Part shown: positions 1-7,995 of the stretch, piece after piece
Layout of the letters: every line of letters starts with the position of its first letter
How positions within the stretch are numbered: position 1 is the stretch's first letter
Assembly: GCA_947504795.1 (NCBI GenBank)
Contig: CANNJG010000003.1
Span: 1-30,154, forward strand
Direction: 5' to 3'
Source of the DNA: Legionellaceae bacterium
Lineage (GTDB): Bacteria; Pseudomonadota; Gammaproteobacteria; Legionellales; Legionellaceae
Length of the DNA stretch: 30,154 bases
Notes under the pieces: generated by a model
Told to the model about the DNA's origin: nothing
Databases searched by the model: none
Seen by the model: only the letters and a program-made list of their open reading frames with translations
Translations under genes and position numbers: made by a program

Positions 1-200
1 AAGTGGGTGGTTAATTGCATAAGCTTGAGCGGATAAAAATAGTTCGCTCTTGCTTTTTATTACCTGTATGTGCTCTTTTAATGGAAAAGAGGCTGATGTT
101 CTTTAGTTTGAAAAGGCAGTTTAAGTGAGGTCAAAATCTTGTTTGTTTAAATTTAAAACACACATGTGTTTTTTAGCCTGGAATATGATTTAAGCGGGAA

Positions 201-230
201 TTGCTGGATTGGTTTTATTGTTGATATAAT
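201..230 (+). promoter_or_regulatory. Possible sigma70 promoter for the kinase-like gene
   Basis: TTGCTG at 201-206 and a consensus TATAAT at 225-230 are separated by 18 bases and lie 32 bases before the start codon at 262. A short AGGG at 254-257 could serve as ribosome site. The rest of 1-261 is AT-rich and holds no gene I can support. It contains a palindrome, ACACATGTGT, around 159-170 followed by a T run, which might be the end of a terminator for a gene upstream of the window. The -35 box is weak. Confidence 0.35.
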
Positions 231-261
231 GTATTTTTTAGATCATTTATTATAGGGTCTT

Positions 262-1494
262 ATGCCTATCTTTATATCCGAAGAGGAAAAAACAGCTATC
301 CAGGATTATTTTAATCATCCTGGACGTTATTCAAGTGATGAGGTTGTCGCAACCCTTTCAGGGGGGCTGCCGGATGGTGCGAAAGTCTCGCGAGCAAAAT
401 CCTCTTATGAAAACCCGGACATACCGACGCGCTATATCATCCTTGCTGGTAGCGATGGTCTGTCTCGTTATATACCTATAGCAACCCCTTTTTTAGATGA
501 TCCCGGGACACATTCTGCAACAAGGGTTAATGGCACAATCTATTTTCATCAAAATCAAGATGATTTACCTAAAAATTTACCTGACAATTTTGAAGATTAT
601 TGTGAAATAGAGGCAGACGACTCAGAGAATAAGGCCGCTGTCGCCTATAGAGCTTTTTGGGAAAGGGCGTTGGCCAAACCTGCTTATGTTCATAATCTCG
701 TTGGTATTGGTTTGTTCAAGAAAACTGTCAAATACGCAACAGATAGCGACGGTCATATTTTCTACTTAAAAAGTTACGCGTCATTCGTAGTGGAAGGACT
801 ATCGTTGCCTAATCCCGTAGAACGCTACGCGCCACAACTTTACATGGGACCTTCTATTTTTAGACGCGCCGTTTTTTATGGGAATATTCAAACTAAGCGG
901 GTTGATGTCACACGGGATTCGGGTGAAAACCTCGAAGAATTTATTTCATCTCATCAAGATGCGCTCACCTCTGTCACAAAAGAATTACTGGCCAGAGAAA
1001 TGTTAAAACAATATTTGGTTCAGGTTAATGAAAAAAGAATAGTGCATACGGATATTAAACCAACTAACATTTGTGTAAAAACAATCGATACGGAAGGGAT
1101 GCAGTTTGAGGTTGTATTTATCGATTGGGATGAAGCATTTAGCATAGGGACGTCAAACATTTTGGGGAGCGGGACGCCAGGATATATGGCGCCTGAGTTT
1201 TTTAAGACGCCGCAAGATTTTGAGCGACAAGTGGAAAATAGATTGGCAGGTATCGAGATCTATTTTGATTCATTTAAAGCCGATTACAATAATTTATTTT
1301 CGGAATCAACCGATATCTATGCTTTGGGTAGTGTTATATTGGGCCATTTACAACTAGAACCCGATTCTTCTATATATCAGCTGGTACATGCAATGTGCTA
1401 TAACAGCCCAAGTACGCGCCCATCAAGGGAAGAGATAAACGAAGCACTTGAACAGAGTGCAAATAGCCCCTCTATTGCTTCAGGAAATCGATAG
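262..1494 (+). CDS. Eukaryote-like Ser/Thr protein kinase-fold protein, candidate effector
   Basis: A 410-residue protein whose second half carries the landmarks of a Hanks-type kinase. There is a possible beta3 lysine K170 (FYLK). The catalytic loop is H262-T-D264-I-K266-P-T-N269. The metal-binding segment is D288-W-D290 in place of DFG. An APE motif lies at 310-312 after GTPGYM, then D351-IYALG (subdomain IX) and R386 near the end (subdomain XI-like). The first about 150 residues match nothing I recognise, and no glycine-rich loop is obvious. There is no signal peptide or membrane segment, so it is cytosolic or exported by a non-Sec route. The gene stands alone, with no phosphatase or FHA partner. 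All catalytic residues appear present, so I infer an active kinase. In Legionella and Coxiella such stand-alone kinases are often type IV effectors, but no secretion signal can be proven here. The substrate is unknown. Confidence 0.75.
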   Translation: MPIFISEEEKTAIQDYFNHPGRYSSDEVVATLSGGLPDGAKVSRAKSSYENPDIPTRYIILAGSDGLSRYIPIATPFLDDPGTHSATRVNGTIYFHQNQDDLPKNLPDNFEDYCEIEADDSENKAAVAYRAFWERALAKPAYVHNLVGIGLFKKTVKYATDSDGHIFYLKSYASFVVEGLSLPNPVERYAPQLYMGPSIFRRAVFYGNIQTKRVDVTRDSGENLEEFISSHQDALTSVTKELLAREMLKQYLVQVNEKRIVHTDIKPTNICVKTIDTEGMQFEVVFIDWDEAFSIGTSNILGSGTPGYMAPEFFKTPQDFERQVENRLAGIEIYFDSFKADYNNLFSESTDIYALGSVILGHLQLEPDSSIYQLVHAMCYNSPSTRPSREEINEALEQSANSPSIASGNR

Positions 1495-1663
1495 CATCCT
1501 TGCGCCTTAATCTGCCCATTCAATTTGAAGTTCATTTCGATCCGGACGTTTTGGGTAAGCCCTATCTCTCAAACTTTTTATTCAGACTTAATTCAAATCA
1601 ACTTAGCTATTTGTTAAATTATATGATAAAATGAACATCTTTTGTTCTGGGATTCTCATTCAT

Positions 1664-2926
1664 ATGACTTTTTCAACGCTCGGTTTATCTGAACCGATTT
1701 TACGTGCTGTTTCCGAGTTAGGCTATGCTTCACCCACACCCATTCAAGCACAAGCGATTCCGCCTGTTTTAAAACGGCTAGATTTACTCGCTTCAGCACA
1801 AACAGGTACTGGGAAAACGGCGGGATTTATTCTACCCATCTTGCAACGCTTATCTACCCAATCAACCCGTGCGAGTGCGAATCATACGAAAGTGCTTGTG
1901 TTAGCGCCCACACGTGAGCTTGTGGCACAAATTCATGAATGTGTTCTTCAGTATGGCAAGTATCTACAGGTTCGTTCCGCAGTCGTATTTGGTGGCGTTA
2001 AAATTAATCCACAAATGATGAAATTGCGCTCTGGCGTTGAGCTGCTGATTGCGACACCTGGACGCTTGTTAGATTTATGTCAACAAGGTGCAATTCGATT
2101 CGATGAAATTGACACACTGGTTTTAGATGAAGCGGACCGCATGTTGGATATGGGTTTTATCCATGATATTAAACGAATCATTGCAAAGATGCCCAAAAAA
2201 CGTCAGACCTTATTATTTTCAGCAACCTTTTCTAAAGAAATTTGTAAATTAGCTGCAGCATTTATGAATAACCCGGTTGAAATTAGCGTGACACCTCGAA
2301 ACGAAACGGCAACGTCGGTCAAACAACTCATCCATCCTGTGGATAAGGGTCGCAAAGCGGCATTGCTGAGTCATTTAATTCGCAAAAGTGATTGGGATCA
2401 AGCTTTGGTTTTTTCTAAGACAAAGCATGGCGCCAATAAACTAGTCCAATTATTAGCGGTAGATGGCATCGATGCGGTTGCTATCCATGGAAATAAAAGT
2501 CAATCGCAACGCACAAAAGCACTGGCTGATTTTAAGGATGGCAACATGCATGTGCTCGTCGCAACAGACATTGCAGCGCGTGGGATTGATATTGAAGAGT
2601 TACCGGTGGTGATTAATTTTGATTTACCGCAGGTACCCGAGGATTATGTACATCGTATTGGTCGAACCGGACGTGCGAGTGCTAAAGGGCGCGCTATTTC
2701 TTTAGTGTGTGCGGATGAAATCAAACAACTGGTTGCTATTGAATCACTGATTAAGCGCACATTAGAACGTGTGGTAATTGATGATTTTGAACCTGTTCAT
2801 AGTGTGCCATTGGCATTTAAACATCAGCCTTCATCGGCGACGACGCCAGTAAAAAAACAAACGAATAAACCGTCAAAATGGCATCAGACAACTCGTGGTC
2901 GTAATGCAGGACGAAGCGCGCGTTAA
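1664..2926 (+). CDS. rhlE: DEAD-box ATP-dependent RNA helicase, RhlE type
   Basis: Cytosolic ATP-dependent RNA helicase that remodels structured RNA in ribosome assembly and RNA decay. With the start at 1664 it has 420 residues. Visible motifs in order are the Q motif (PTPIQAQAIP, near 24-33), Walker A AQTGTGKT (45-52), PTRELVAQ, TPGRLLDL, DEAD (155-158), SAT (186-188), ATDIAARGIDI and HRIGRTGRA. A basic Lys/Arg-rich tail follows. The N-terminal FSTLGLSEPILRAV stretch is typical of RhlE. An in-frame ATG at 1631 would add 11 residues, but it sits right after a TATGAT promoter-like box and lacks a ribosome site, so I prefer 1664. That start has only a weak GGGA upstream. The gene is monocistronic and is followed by a strong terminator. 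Confidence 0.93.
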   Translation: MTFSTLGLSEPILRAVSELGYASPTPIQAQAIPPVLKRLDLLASAQTGTGKTAGFILPILQRLSTQSTRASANHTKVLVLAPTRELVAQIHECVLQYGKYLQVRSAVVFGGVKINPQMMKLRSGVELLIATPGRLLDLCQQGAIRFDEIDTLVLDEADRMLDMGFIHDIKRIIAKMPKKRQTLLFSATFSKEICKLAAAFMNNPVEISVTPRNETATSVKQLIHPVDKGRKAALLSHLIRKSDWDQALVFSKTKHGANKLVQLLAVDGIDAVAIHGNKSQSQRTKALADFKDGNMHVLVATDIAARGIDIEELPVVINFDLPQVPEDYVHRIGRTGRASAKGRAISLVCADEIKQLVAIESLIKRTLERVVIDDFEPVHSVPLAFKHQPSSATTPVKKQTNKPSKWHQTTRGRNAGRSAR

Positions 2927-2952
2927 ATTTTATGTCAGATAGACAGGATAAC

Positions 2953-2977
2953 AGGGTCGTAAGACCCTTTTCTTCTT
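2953..2977 (+). terminator. Rho-independent terminator of rhlE
   Basis: A 6-bp stem AGGGTC/GACCCT with loop GTAA is followed by TTTTCTTCTT-like pyrimidine sequence. It starts 27 bases after the rhlE stop. On the other strand the same hairpin lies just past the tRNA-Leu 3' end and could also stop that transcript, though the tail there is less U-rich. Confidence 0.75.
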
Positions 2978-2980
2978 CAA

Positions 2981-3067
2981 TGGTACCGAGGGTCGGAGTC
3001 GAACCGACACGGTGTCACCACCACAGGATTTTGAATCCAGCGCGTCTACCAATTCCGCCACCCCGGC
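2981..3067 (-). tRNA. tRNA-Leu(CAA)
   Basis: An 87-base tRNA including an encoded CCA end, read on the minus strand. The acceptor stem GCCGGGG pairs with CCTCGGT (two G-U pairs). The D arm carries TGGTAGAC, there is a long class II variable arm, and the T loop is GGTTCGACTCC. The anticodon loop TTCAAAA gives anticodon CAA, reading UUG codons. The anticodon stem CTGGA/TCCTG contains one T-T mismatch. The gene has its own promoter at 3079-3106. Confidence 0.95.
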
Positions 3068-3078
3068 ACAGCCTGGTC

Positions 3079-3106
3079 ATTATAGCAAAGAATGGCTGAG
3101 ATACAA
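3079..3106 (-). promoter_or_regulatory. Promoter of tRNA-Leu
   Basis: On the minus strand TTGTAT (3106-3101) and a consensus TATAAT (3084-3079) are separated by 16 bases. The -10 box ends 11 bases before the mature tRNA 5' end, a normal spacing for a stable-RNA promoter with a short leader. It lies in the gap after the stop codon of the hydrolase-like gene, so the tRNA is probably transcribed independently of it. Confidence 0.6.
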
Positions 3107-3135
3107 GGCGCCGTTGAATTATTTCCTTGTTGCTT

Positions 3136-4596
3136 TTAGCGGCGGGTTGAAGACCTGTATTCCTGGGCCTCTTGTTCCAGGTTGGATAATTTAAGCGCAA
3201 AAGAAGACGGCATGCCATAATAAATCAACGATCCACCCAATGCGCCTAATAGACTCGCAGCCAGACTTATCGATAAGAGCATAGAACTGGAGAGGATGCC
3301 AACGACAAGGAGTCCTACCAACACAACACTGGCTAATAACGCCAGTGCGCCGCTCAGTTGTTTTCCGCTATGAGCATGGCCCTGCGTATGGTGTTGAGCA
3401 TCTTGTTTGAGATAGTTTAGACGGGTTTGATCGGAGGGATCATCAAGGGTTTGTATGGCTAAGAGGAGAGAGATATTCCATTTTTTTGCGGCGATGAAAT
3501 TTTTGCTAAGAGGCAACTTAGTTTGAGCGTGTAGAAGAACGTTTTGTCCGGCTTTATATAAGGGCTCAGTAGGCGCATATTGTTTCAAAGAAGTTTCTAA
3601 TATTGTTAGTAAGGACGAACGAATGTTCTCATAGGAAATATCTTTGTTTTGGGCGAGTTGCTCTGCATAACAGCTCGATACAGTGCGTTCAAAGTCATGT
3701 AATTGATTTATTTCTTGGGGTGAATAACCTTCGCTGGTATAAAAAATCTCGTCTTTCAAGGGAATGAGTGCGGATATCGACCGAGCAGATTGAGTCGGTA
3801 AAGGGTTTCCTGCCCACGCCAAGATCCAGCTGCGAATTCCTGGAATTGAGTCGCTGCCTTCGACTAAACGTTCGTCAACTAAAATAGTTTGATGCATATT
3901 GGCATCGATCTCGATGGTGTCGCCTACGCCCTTGATTTGGGCGCTGGTTTTATTGACCAAAAAATCTTGATCGACTAAATAAAATTTGAAGCGCTTGGTT
4001 GGAGCGGCTTTTATCTTTGCTTGAAGTGCACTGAGATAGGGACTGTCTGTCTTCATTTGACCAATCGATTCGGATAATAGCGTCATTGGAAGTACACTCG
4101 CATCTGTCCCACCAAAGGGTGTGCAGGCGGTGATAATACCTTGAACGATAATATGTCGATCAGCAGCGAGGTTTTGGGCGAATTCAGCAGCAATTAAGCC
4201 GCCACGTGAGTGACCAAATAGGATGACGTTTTGATCGTTGTTTGCTTTTATTTGATCCGCAAGTTGCTCGGCAAAAAATTCAATGCGTGTTTCTTGTGTG
4301 AACGTATAAAATTGCACTAGAACCACTTTCAAAACATTATTTGGCAGCTCACCATGGACCAGACGCTCGGCAAGATCGGATAAAGAGCCATGGCGATCGC
4401 CTGTGCCATGAATACAATAAATACTCATCCCTTCGTTTTGTTTTAAATCATCTCTTGCGCTAGGGTTCGCATAGATTGTTTTTTTGATTCCGGAGCTCAG
4501 CCATAACAGGCCATGCTTGAATAACCCATAGGTGAGTGTATTCTTTTTAGCAGTCCTTGTCGCATTATTGGGTGAAGGTTTGATTGTGCGCGTCAT
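3136..4596 (-). CDS. Alpha/beta-hydrolase-like protein with C-terminal membrane hairpin
   Basis: A 486-residue protein with a hydrolase-like core. IYCIHGTGD (around 59-67) looks like the HG oxyanion turn, and GHSRGG with S130 is a nucleophile elbow, followed by a helix rich in Ala. These features are typical of lipases and acyl-hydrolases of the alpha/beta fold; the Asp and His of the triad cannot be assigned by eye. The middle (about 260-410) is helical and unrecognised. Two adjacent hydrophobic stretches at about 415-436 and 438-461 form a hairpin near the C terminus. The N terminus is basic without a signal peptide. The start at 4596 has AAAGGAC five bases upstream and TATAAT-like boxes at 4629-4641. 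The gene is solitary. A lipase-like domain plus a C-terminal hairpin suggests a membrane-targeted enzyme, possibly a secreted effector, but that is inference. Confidence 0.7.
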   Translation of the reverse strand: MTRTIKPSPNNATRTAKKNTLTYGLFKHGLLWLSSGIKKTIYANPSARDDLKQNEGMSIYCIHGTGDRHGSLSDLAERLVHGELPNNVLKVVLVQFYTFTQETRIEFFAEQLADQIKANNDQNVILFGHSRGGLIAAEFAQNLAADRHIIVQGIITACTPFGGTDASVLPMTLLSESIGQMKTDSPYLSALQAKIKAAPTKRFKFYLVDQDFLVNKTSAQIKGVGDTIEIDANMHQTILVDERLVEGSDSIPGIRSWILAWAGNPLPTQSARSISALIPLKDEIFYTSEGYSPQEINQLHDFERTVSSCYAEQLAQNKDISYENIRSSLLTILETSLKQYAPTEPLYKAGQNVLLHAQTKLPLSKNFIAAKKWNISLLLAIQTLDDPSDQTRLNYLKQDAQHHTQGHAHSGKQLSGALALLASVVLVGLLVVGILSSSMLLSISLAASLLGALGGSLIYYGMPSSFALKLSNLEQEAQEYRSSTRR

Positions 4597-5009
4597 TATG
4601 TCCTTTAATGTGGCTTTATAGTTTATTTATTATACATTATAGAATTTAATTTGCATCTAGAACCTTTTGCAAAATTCACAAATAGCGATCAGGACGCAAC
4701 CACTATACTGTCTAGCGCTGCTGCACCGTTTACGCCTCGCTACTTCATAGCGGGGTCCATGAATTAAGCAAGATCGTTGGATACCGCGCATAAAGCGCGG
4801 CTCGTCGGAGAGTCCGCGGTACTTGAGGGGGAAGCGCGGTTTGTCGGCCGGAAGAGCGTGGCTAGCCTTATATTTGGAGTAAAATGGATAGAAAATATAT
4901 TGTTGACCATTGAATGGTTGACGTGATTTTTTTAAAGAGCGTCATGCTGCTAATCGGTCAAAATATTCGTAATTTTTCAAGAGGCTCCCTATTCAACCTA
5001 AATTTTGAA
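4597..5009. other. 413-base intergenic region without a gene
   Basis: No coding region is visible between the hydrolase-like gene and nadA, both on the minus strand. The left end carries TATAAT-like boxes of the hydrolase promoter. The centre (about 4735-4862) is a GC-rich island unlike its AT-rich flanks and contains the palindromic element at 4782-4847. At 4906-4918 there is a small ACCAT/ATGGT stem followed by seven T at 4927-4933 on the plus strand, a weak terminator-like structure. No clear terminator of nadA on the minus strand was found. Confidence 0.5.
4782..4847. repeat. GC-rich palindromic and directly repeated element
   Basis: CCGCGC (4784-4789) and GCGCGG (4795-4800) form a perfect 6-bp stem around ATAAA. 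In a competing fold TACCGCG (4782-4788) pairs perfectly with CGCGGTA (4815-4821). In addition GCGCGGCTCGTCGG (4795-4808) recurs as GCGCGGTTTGTCGG (4834-4847), 12 of 14 identical, 39 bases apart. This resembles the short interspersed palindromes scattered between genes in several intracellular bacteria, but only one copy is in the window, so dispersal is unproven. A structured non-coding RNA is an alternative. Confidence 0.5.
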
Positions 5010-6359
5010 CTACGGAGAAACGTCAGATTCTGTAATCGCTATCATATTGCGTAAAGCTGTTTTAGCATGGTCGATGACCCAATTCTGATCCTGATTCTCA
5101 AGGCGCTGGCGGATCCCCGTGAACTCCGAAACGATATCTCCCGCACGAACTTCATGATAGGCCATGGATTTTCCTTGGCGAAGTGAGTCCAGGAGTCCTA
5201 CAAGATGTGGCGGATCGTTTCGGGACATGGTGGCACAACCGCATCCAACGCCTGGACGGCCTTTGGCGATCGGTGCTTCGGCAAGATTAACGACTTGTAT
5301 GCCTAATTTTAAACAATGTTGCTTGAGGTTTTCTACCATATGATTTTCAGTTGCGATAGCGTAGCGCTGTGTGTTGGCGCGATCATGGACTACAAAGTCC
5401 CAAATAAAGGCAGTTGAGCCGGCATGTTGCGCAATTTTAATGACCTCTAATCGACATTCGGGATGCGCGATGGTGGTATACCCGTGTTGGTGCCAATACG
5501 CGCACATTTCTGGTTGAAAGTAGGTATGCACGGCACATTCACTGCCAAATAAAATGAATTCAGCTTCATCAAATTGGTTGAGTGTCTTTTGATCTTGTGC
5601 GGCTAAACTGTATTGCGCGCCCGCAGTGCCGCCAGGCCAATAAGCGAGTTTGTTCATGCCTAGCCAATAAGCGACATTTTCACCCATATGTCGATCCGGA
5701 ATAAACAGGATTTTTTTATTTTTAGCACGAGCCCATTGCACAATTTTTTTCACATTCGAGCTGGTACATACCGCACCACCTTGCGCGCCGGTCATGGCTT
5801 TCACACGGCCAGACGTATTCATATAGCACACCGGTAAAATATTTTCTTTTCCATAACGTTCATTGAGATCCAAAAACGCAGGCTCTACCATAAAATCTTT
5901 GGCTAAAATCTCCATCGTACAACCCGATTTAGGATTGGTGATAAACACTTGCTGCGTATCGTGAGCCAAAATACGAATCGACTCAGCCATAAAATGCACG
6001 GCAGACTCAATAATGACTGATTTTTCAGGGTGATGGGCAGCCATCAACGCCAATTGATAAGAATCGCCAATCTTTCCACCAAATTGCTCAACCAGGCGAA
6101 CAATGTCCCCCCCCATGTAATAGTGGGCTAACAGCAATAATTGATCCCCAAAATGATCTTGGGCTTTTTGCATGTAAGGGGTCATCCAGGCTAAAACTGT
6201 TGTCAATTTACGGTCAGGCAAAGCCAAATATTCTTCAGCGTATGGGATTAATTCAGGCGGATACCAATCCAACGGATAATCACTCTGACAAATCGTCATA
6301 TCTTGAGTGATACGCATGGTTGACTGCGGGGGTTGATAGGTGGTAGTTGGTTTAAACAT
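5010..6359 (-). CDS. nadA: Quinolinate synthase
   Basis: Cytosolic 4Fe-4S enzyme that condenses iminoaspartate from NadB with dihydroxyacetone phosphate to quinolinate, the second step of de novo NAD synthesis. The three cluster cysteines can be placed by comparison with E. coli: C147 (SGCTME), C275 (GSECAVH) and C375 in GCGCATMSRND. LAHYYM, MNTSGRVKA, CTSSN and PDRHMG motifs are also conserved. At 449 residues it is about 100 longer than E. coli NadA. The extra length is an N-terminal extension of about 30, an insert near 236-268 before the second cysteine, and smaller additions near the C terminus. The start at 6359 overlaps the nadB stop by 8 bases, so it is translated from the purB-nadB-nadA transcript. 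Confidence 0.93.
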   Translation of the reverse strand: MFKPTTTYQPPQSTMRITQDMTICQSDYPLDWYPPELIPYAEEYLALPDRKLTTVLAWMTPYMQKAQDHFGDQLLLLAHYYMGGDIVRLVEQFGGKIGDSYQLALMAAHHPEKSVIIESAVHFMAESIRILAHDTQQVFITNPKSGCTMEILAKDFMVEPAFLDLNERYGKENILPVCYMNTSGRVKAMTGAQGGAVCTSSNVKKIVQWARAKNKKILFIPDRHMGENVAYWLGMNKLAYWPGGTAGAQYSLAAQDQKTLNQFDEAEFILFGSECAVHTYFQPEMCAYWHQHGYTTIAHPECRLEVIKIAQHAGSTAFIWDFVVHDRANTQRYAIATENHMVENLKQHCLKLGIQVVNLAEAPIAKGRPGVGCGCATMSRNDPPHLVGLLDSLRQGKSMAYHEVRAGDIVSEFTGIRQRLENQDQNWVIDHAKTALRNMIAITESDVSP

Positions 6360-7995
6360 GATCAGGAACTCCTGTCATCTTAGCAATACTTTCTTGACCT
6401 ATAGAATGCTTTTCTGGAAAATCTTCACGGTAGTGTCCGCCGCGGGATTCTCGCCTTGAAAGAGCGGCTTTAACGATTAATTCGGCGTTTAAGATAATAT
6501 TACGCAGTTCTATCAAATCACGGGTGATGGGATATTTCCAATAATACTCTTCGATAATCGCTTGGCGTTTGCTAATCAGTTGTAATAGATCTTGAAGACC
6601 TGCTTCGGTACGGATGATCCCGGCATAAGACGTCATCTCTCCACGTAATCCCAACCAATGCGCGTTAATTTGGCTGGCGCGTCTGGCATTGTCTTGTTCA
6701 ACCGATTGCCAACTCGGGATGTCCAAACTTGTTTGCGTGGGCATGTCAATATCAGCTATGGATGTTTTCGATGCATTAAAAGCCATGGCAACTGCTTCTA
6801 ATAAAGAATTAGACGCCAGCCGATTGGCGCCATGCAATCCGGTAAAGGCTACCTCGCCTATGGCATATAAGCGTTTTAGATCCGTCTGGCCTTGCGTATC
6901 GGTTAGGACACCGCCGCATTGATAATGTGCTGCCGGAACAACGGGTATCATATCTTGACTCATGTCAATCCCAATCGATAACAACGTTTCAAAGATCTTC
7001 GGAAAGCGTTTGCTTAAAAAAGATCGAGGTTGATGCGTGATATCTAGGTGTACATAAGGCTGATTACTGAGTTCGATTTCATTAAAAATAGCGCGAGACA
7101 CAATATCGCGTGTTGCGAGCTCTAGCTGGTCTGGTGCATAGCGTTTCATAAAGCGTTCGCCCGTATCCGGATGTTTGAGGAGGGCTCCTTCGCCACGTAC
7201 CGCTTCGGAAATGAGAAAATTGTGGATAGTATGATGGTATAACAACGTAGGATGAAATTGATAAAACTCCATATTGCCCACCCGCGCGCCGGCGCGATAG
7301 GCCATCGCGACGCCATCACCGGTGGCTATCATCGGATTGGTGGTATAACGATAGGTTTTCCCAGCACCACCGGTGGCTAGGACTACACAACGTGCTAATA
7401 GGGTATGAATGTGTTGCGAGGTGGTATCGAGTACATAGGCACCCAGTACTTCTCCTTGATTCCTAATTTTGTGGGGGTGGTAATGCGTGATTAAATTCAC
7501 CGCAATATGGTTTTCGAGAATGGTGACTTGAGTTTGTTGTCGGACCCATGCCAGTAAGGCGTCAATTAGGGTGAGACCGGTGTGATCGCCACAATGATAT
7601 ACACGGCGGTGGGAGTGTCCTCCTTCTTGCGCCAAACTGTAGCCAGCGTTGGTTTGTTGAAAATGAATCGCATAGGCTTCTAGTTGAGCGATTGCTTCAG
7701 GTCCTTGACGAATAATCGCTTCAACGGTTGGGCGGTATGATAAGCCATCGCCGGCGCGTAAGGTGTCGTTAATATGTGACTCAATGGAATCATCCTCTAA
7801 CGATACTGCAGCAATCCCGCCTTGTGCGTAACGACTATTGCATTCATCGGCACTCACTTTGGAGAGAATGGCAATCTTGGCTTGAGGTTTTTTGTGTAAG
7901 AGCTGCATGCAATAATGGAGCCCGGCAAGCCCTGAGCCGATAATTAACACATCATAGTGTAACGTTTGTCCTTGTTGAGAAGGGACGGTAGTCAT
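6352..7995 (-). CDS. nadB: L-aspartate oxidase
   Basis: FAD flavoprotein that oxidises L-aspartate to iminoaspartate, the first step of de novo NAD synthesis, using oxygen or fumarate as electron acceptor. The 547 residues match the family length. Visible features are the FAD-binding GSGLAG (20-25) after a beta strand, NSRYAQGGIAAV, the ATGGAGKTYRYTTNP segment, EFYQFHPT, SEAVRGEGA, and the C-terminal FAD contact GLHGANRLASNSLLEA. It overlaps purB by 4 bases (ATGA, 7992-7995) and nadA by 8. Downstream NadA takes its unstable product, so tight coupling makes sense. Succinate dehydrogenase flavoprotein is related, but the neighbours and motifs favour NadB. Confidence 0.95.
   Translation of the reverse strand: MTTVPSQQGQTLHYDVLIIGSGLAGLHYCMQLLHKKPQAKIAILSKVSADECNSRYAQGGIAAVSLEDDSIESHINDTLRAGDGLSYRPTVEAIIRQGPEAIAQLEAYAIHFQQTNAGYSLAQEGGHSHRRVYHCGDHTGLTLIDALLAWVRQQTQVTILENHIAVNLITHYHPHKIRNQGEVLGAYVLDTTSQHIHTLLARCVVLATGGAGKTYRYTTNPMIATGDGVAMAYRAGARVGNMEFYQFHPTLLYHHTIHNFLISEAVRGEGALLKHPDTGERFMKRYAPDQLELATRDIVSRAIFNEIELSNQPYVHLDITHQPRSFLSKRFPKIFETLLSIGIDMSQDMIPVVPAAHYQCGGVLTDTQGQTDLKRLYAIGEVAFTGLHGANRLASNSLLEAVAMAFNASKTSIADIDMPTQTSLDIPSWQSVEQDNARRASQINAHWLGLRGEMTSYAGIIRTEAGLQDLLQLISKRQAIIEEYYWKYPITRDLIELRNIILNAELIVKAALSRRESRGGHYREDFPEKHSIGQESIAKMTGVPDHV

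Noticed and set aside
1..261. Palindromes TTTAAATTTAAA and ACACATGTGT as a possible regulator site
   Set aside because: AT-rich palindromes arise easily by chance; the second may just be part of an upstream terminator.
3015..3218. 67-residue minus-strand reading frame with RLCRGGGIGRRAGFKIL
   Set aside because: It is translated through tRNA-Leu, another classic tRNA artefact.
4906..4933. ACCAT/ATGGT hairpin followed by seven T as a terminator
   Set aside because: The stem is only 5 bp with a 3-base loop, it is on the plus strand where no gene ends nearby, and the T run starts 8 bases later.
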